Shown one piece after another: positions 63,793-64,000 of a stretch of 64,000 bases of DNA. The translations under genes and the position numbers were made by a program. The notes beneath the pieces were generated by a model. It had not been told where the DNA came from and did no database searches. It saw only the letters and a list, made by a program, of their open reading frames with translations. The stretch is from Bathynomus jamesi (taxonomy: Eukaryota > Arthropoda > Malacostraca > Isopoda > Cirolanidae), in contig JAJOZX010000879.1 of the NCBI GenBank assembly GCA_023014485.1, positions 731,001 to 795,000 of the forward strand, read 5' to 3'. Numbering within the stretch: the stretch's first letter is position 1; the number at the start of each line of letters is the position of its first letter.

Positions 63793-64000
63793 TTGTTTAT
63801 AGACGTGCTACTAATTACTTCTACCGGCAAACTATTCCAGCTATTTACTATTCTATGCGTAAAAAAGTTTTTGGCAATTGCTGTCTCGAACCTTCTACTT
63901 GTCAACTTACACCCGTTATTTCTAGTCCTATTACATATATTGAGATATTTCGAAAAAGCTATCTCTGTCTAGTGTCTACGTTATCGAACCCATTCATAAT
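63793..64000 (-). pseudogene. CR1-like LINE RT, segment right of element 3
   Basis: Minus strand: RNNGCKLTSRRFETAIAKNF and FTHRIVNSWNSLPVEVISST, the C-terminal end of a CR1-like ORF2 closely resembling the LINE at 41.2 kb (NNGFKLRGRRFITNIAKNFF). It is continued across element 3 by 59981-59740. The remainder of the LINE lies beyond the window. Confidence 0.85.

Overview
This window looks like repeat-dense metazoan nuclear DNA, most probably from an arthropod (a crustacean or chelicerate is my best guess). The evidence is AT-rich sequence, dozens of long (TA)n tracts, TTAGG-like runs (CCTAACCTAACC around 11.95, 12.18 and 18.84 kb), eukaryotic GT-AG introns, and a transposon load of mariner/Tc1, hAT, piggyBac, Penelope-like, CR1-like, Gypsy and Polinton elements. 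I see no bacterial-type operon. The only candidate host gene is a small TATA-driven three-exon reading frame at 21.7-22.3 kb.

Layout. 0-4 kb: inverted copies of an unidentified repeat (called repeat X), two dead mariners (one + strand with complete ends, one - strand), a duplicated tRNA-like unit and a 423-bp hAT-type MITE. 4.7-7.6 kb: an almost intact DNA transposon (element 1) of a family I cannot name with certainty. 7.65-8.4 kb: a near-perfect palindrome of repeat X. 8.56-11.14 kb: a head-to-head inverted pair of Penelope-like retroelements (RT YVDD and GIY-YIG endonuclease). 11.6-15.3 kb: fold-back MITEs, a 5S-rRNA-derived SINE with a 12-bp target duplication, and AATTAC-rich sequence. 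15.5-18 kb: a second Penelope-like family with hammerhead-like termini, carrying a dead Tc1/mariner insertion. 19.5-21.4 kb: one arm of a large inverted repeat whose partner lies at 45.6-47.0 kb.

22.95-28.69 kb is a nested pair: an internally deleted mariner-type element split by a young CsRn1-like Gypsy retrotransposon (LTRs, 4-bp target duplication, tRNA-Trp-like primer site, PPT, gag and pol). 29.0-38.9 kb is a degraded Polinton/Maverick: protease, double-jelly-roll major capsid protein, basic core-like protein, minor capsid protein, integrase and an unknown ORF on the - strand; protein-primed DNA polymerase B and unrecognised ORFs on the + strand. It is broken by a CR1-like fragment and by a perfect hAT MITE. 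38.9-40.4 kb holds a Tc1/mariner fragment and a piggyBac fragment. 40.45-45.58 kb is a CR1-like LINE (ORF1 with GDSL esterase; ORF2 with APE and RT) sitting inside a hAT-type MITE.

48.1-50.1 kb contains a third hammerhead-like terminus and a fold-back Tc1-like element. 51.9-52.6 kb is a hAT MITE. 53.0-55.6 kb is element 2, a decayed relative of element 1. 55.7-59.0 kb has tRNA-derived SINE-like sequences, Penelope fragments and more repeat X palindromes. 59.0-64 kb is another CR1-like LINE interrupted at TTAA by element 3, a multi-exon relative of elements 1 and 2.

The genes here are independent selfish elements rather than a host pathway; their relationship is nesting, which gives relative ages (for example LINE before element 3, mariner before Gypsy, Polinton before LINE and MITE). 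The most interesting material is the transposase family shared by elements 1-3, the repeatedly inverted Penelope termini with hammerhead-like cores, repeat X, and unrecognised ORFs beside the Polinton polymerase. All family names are from motif recognition by eye; no database search was possible.
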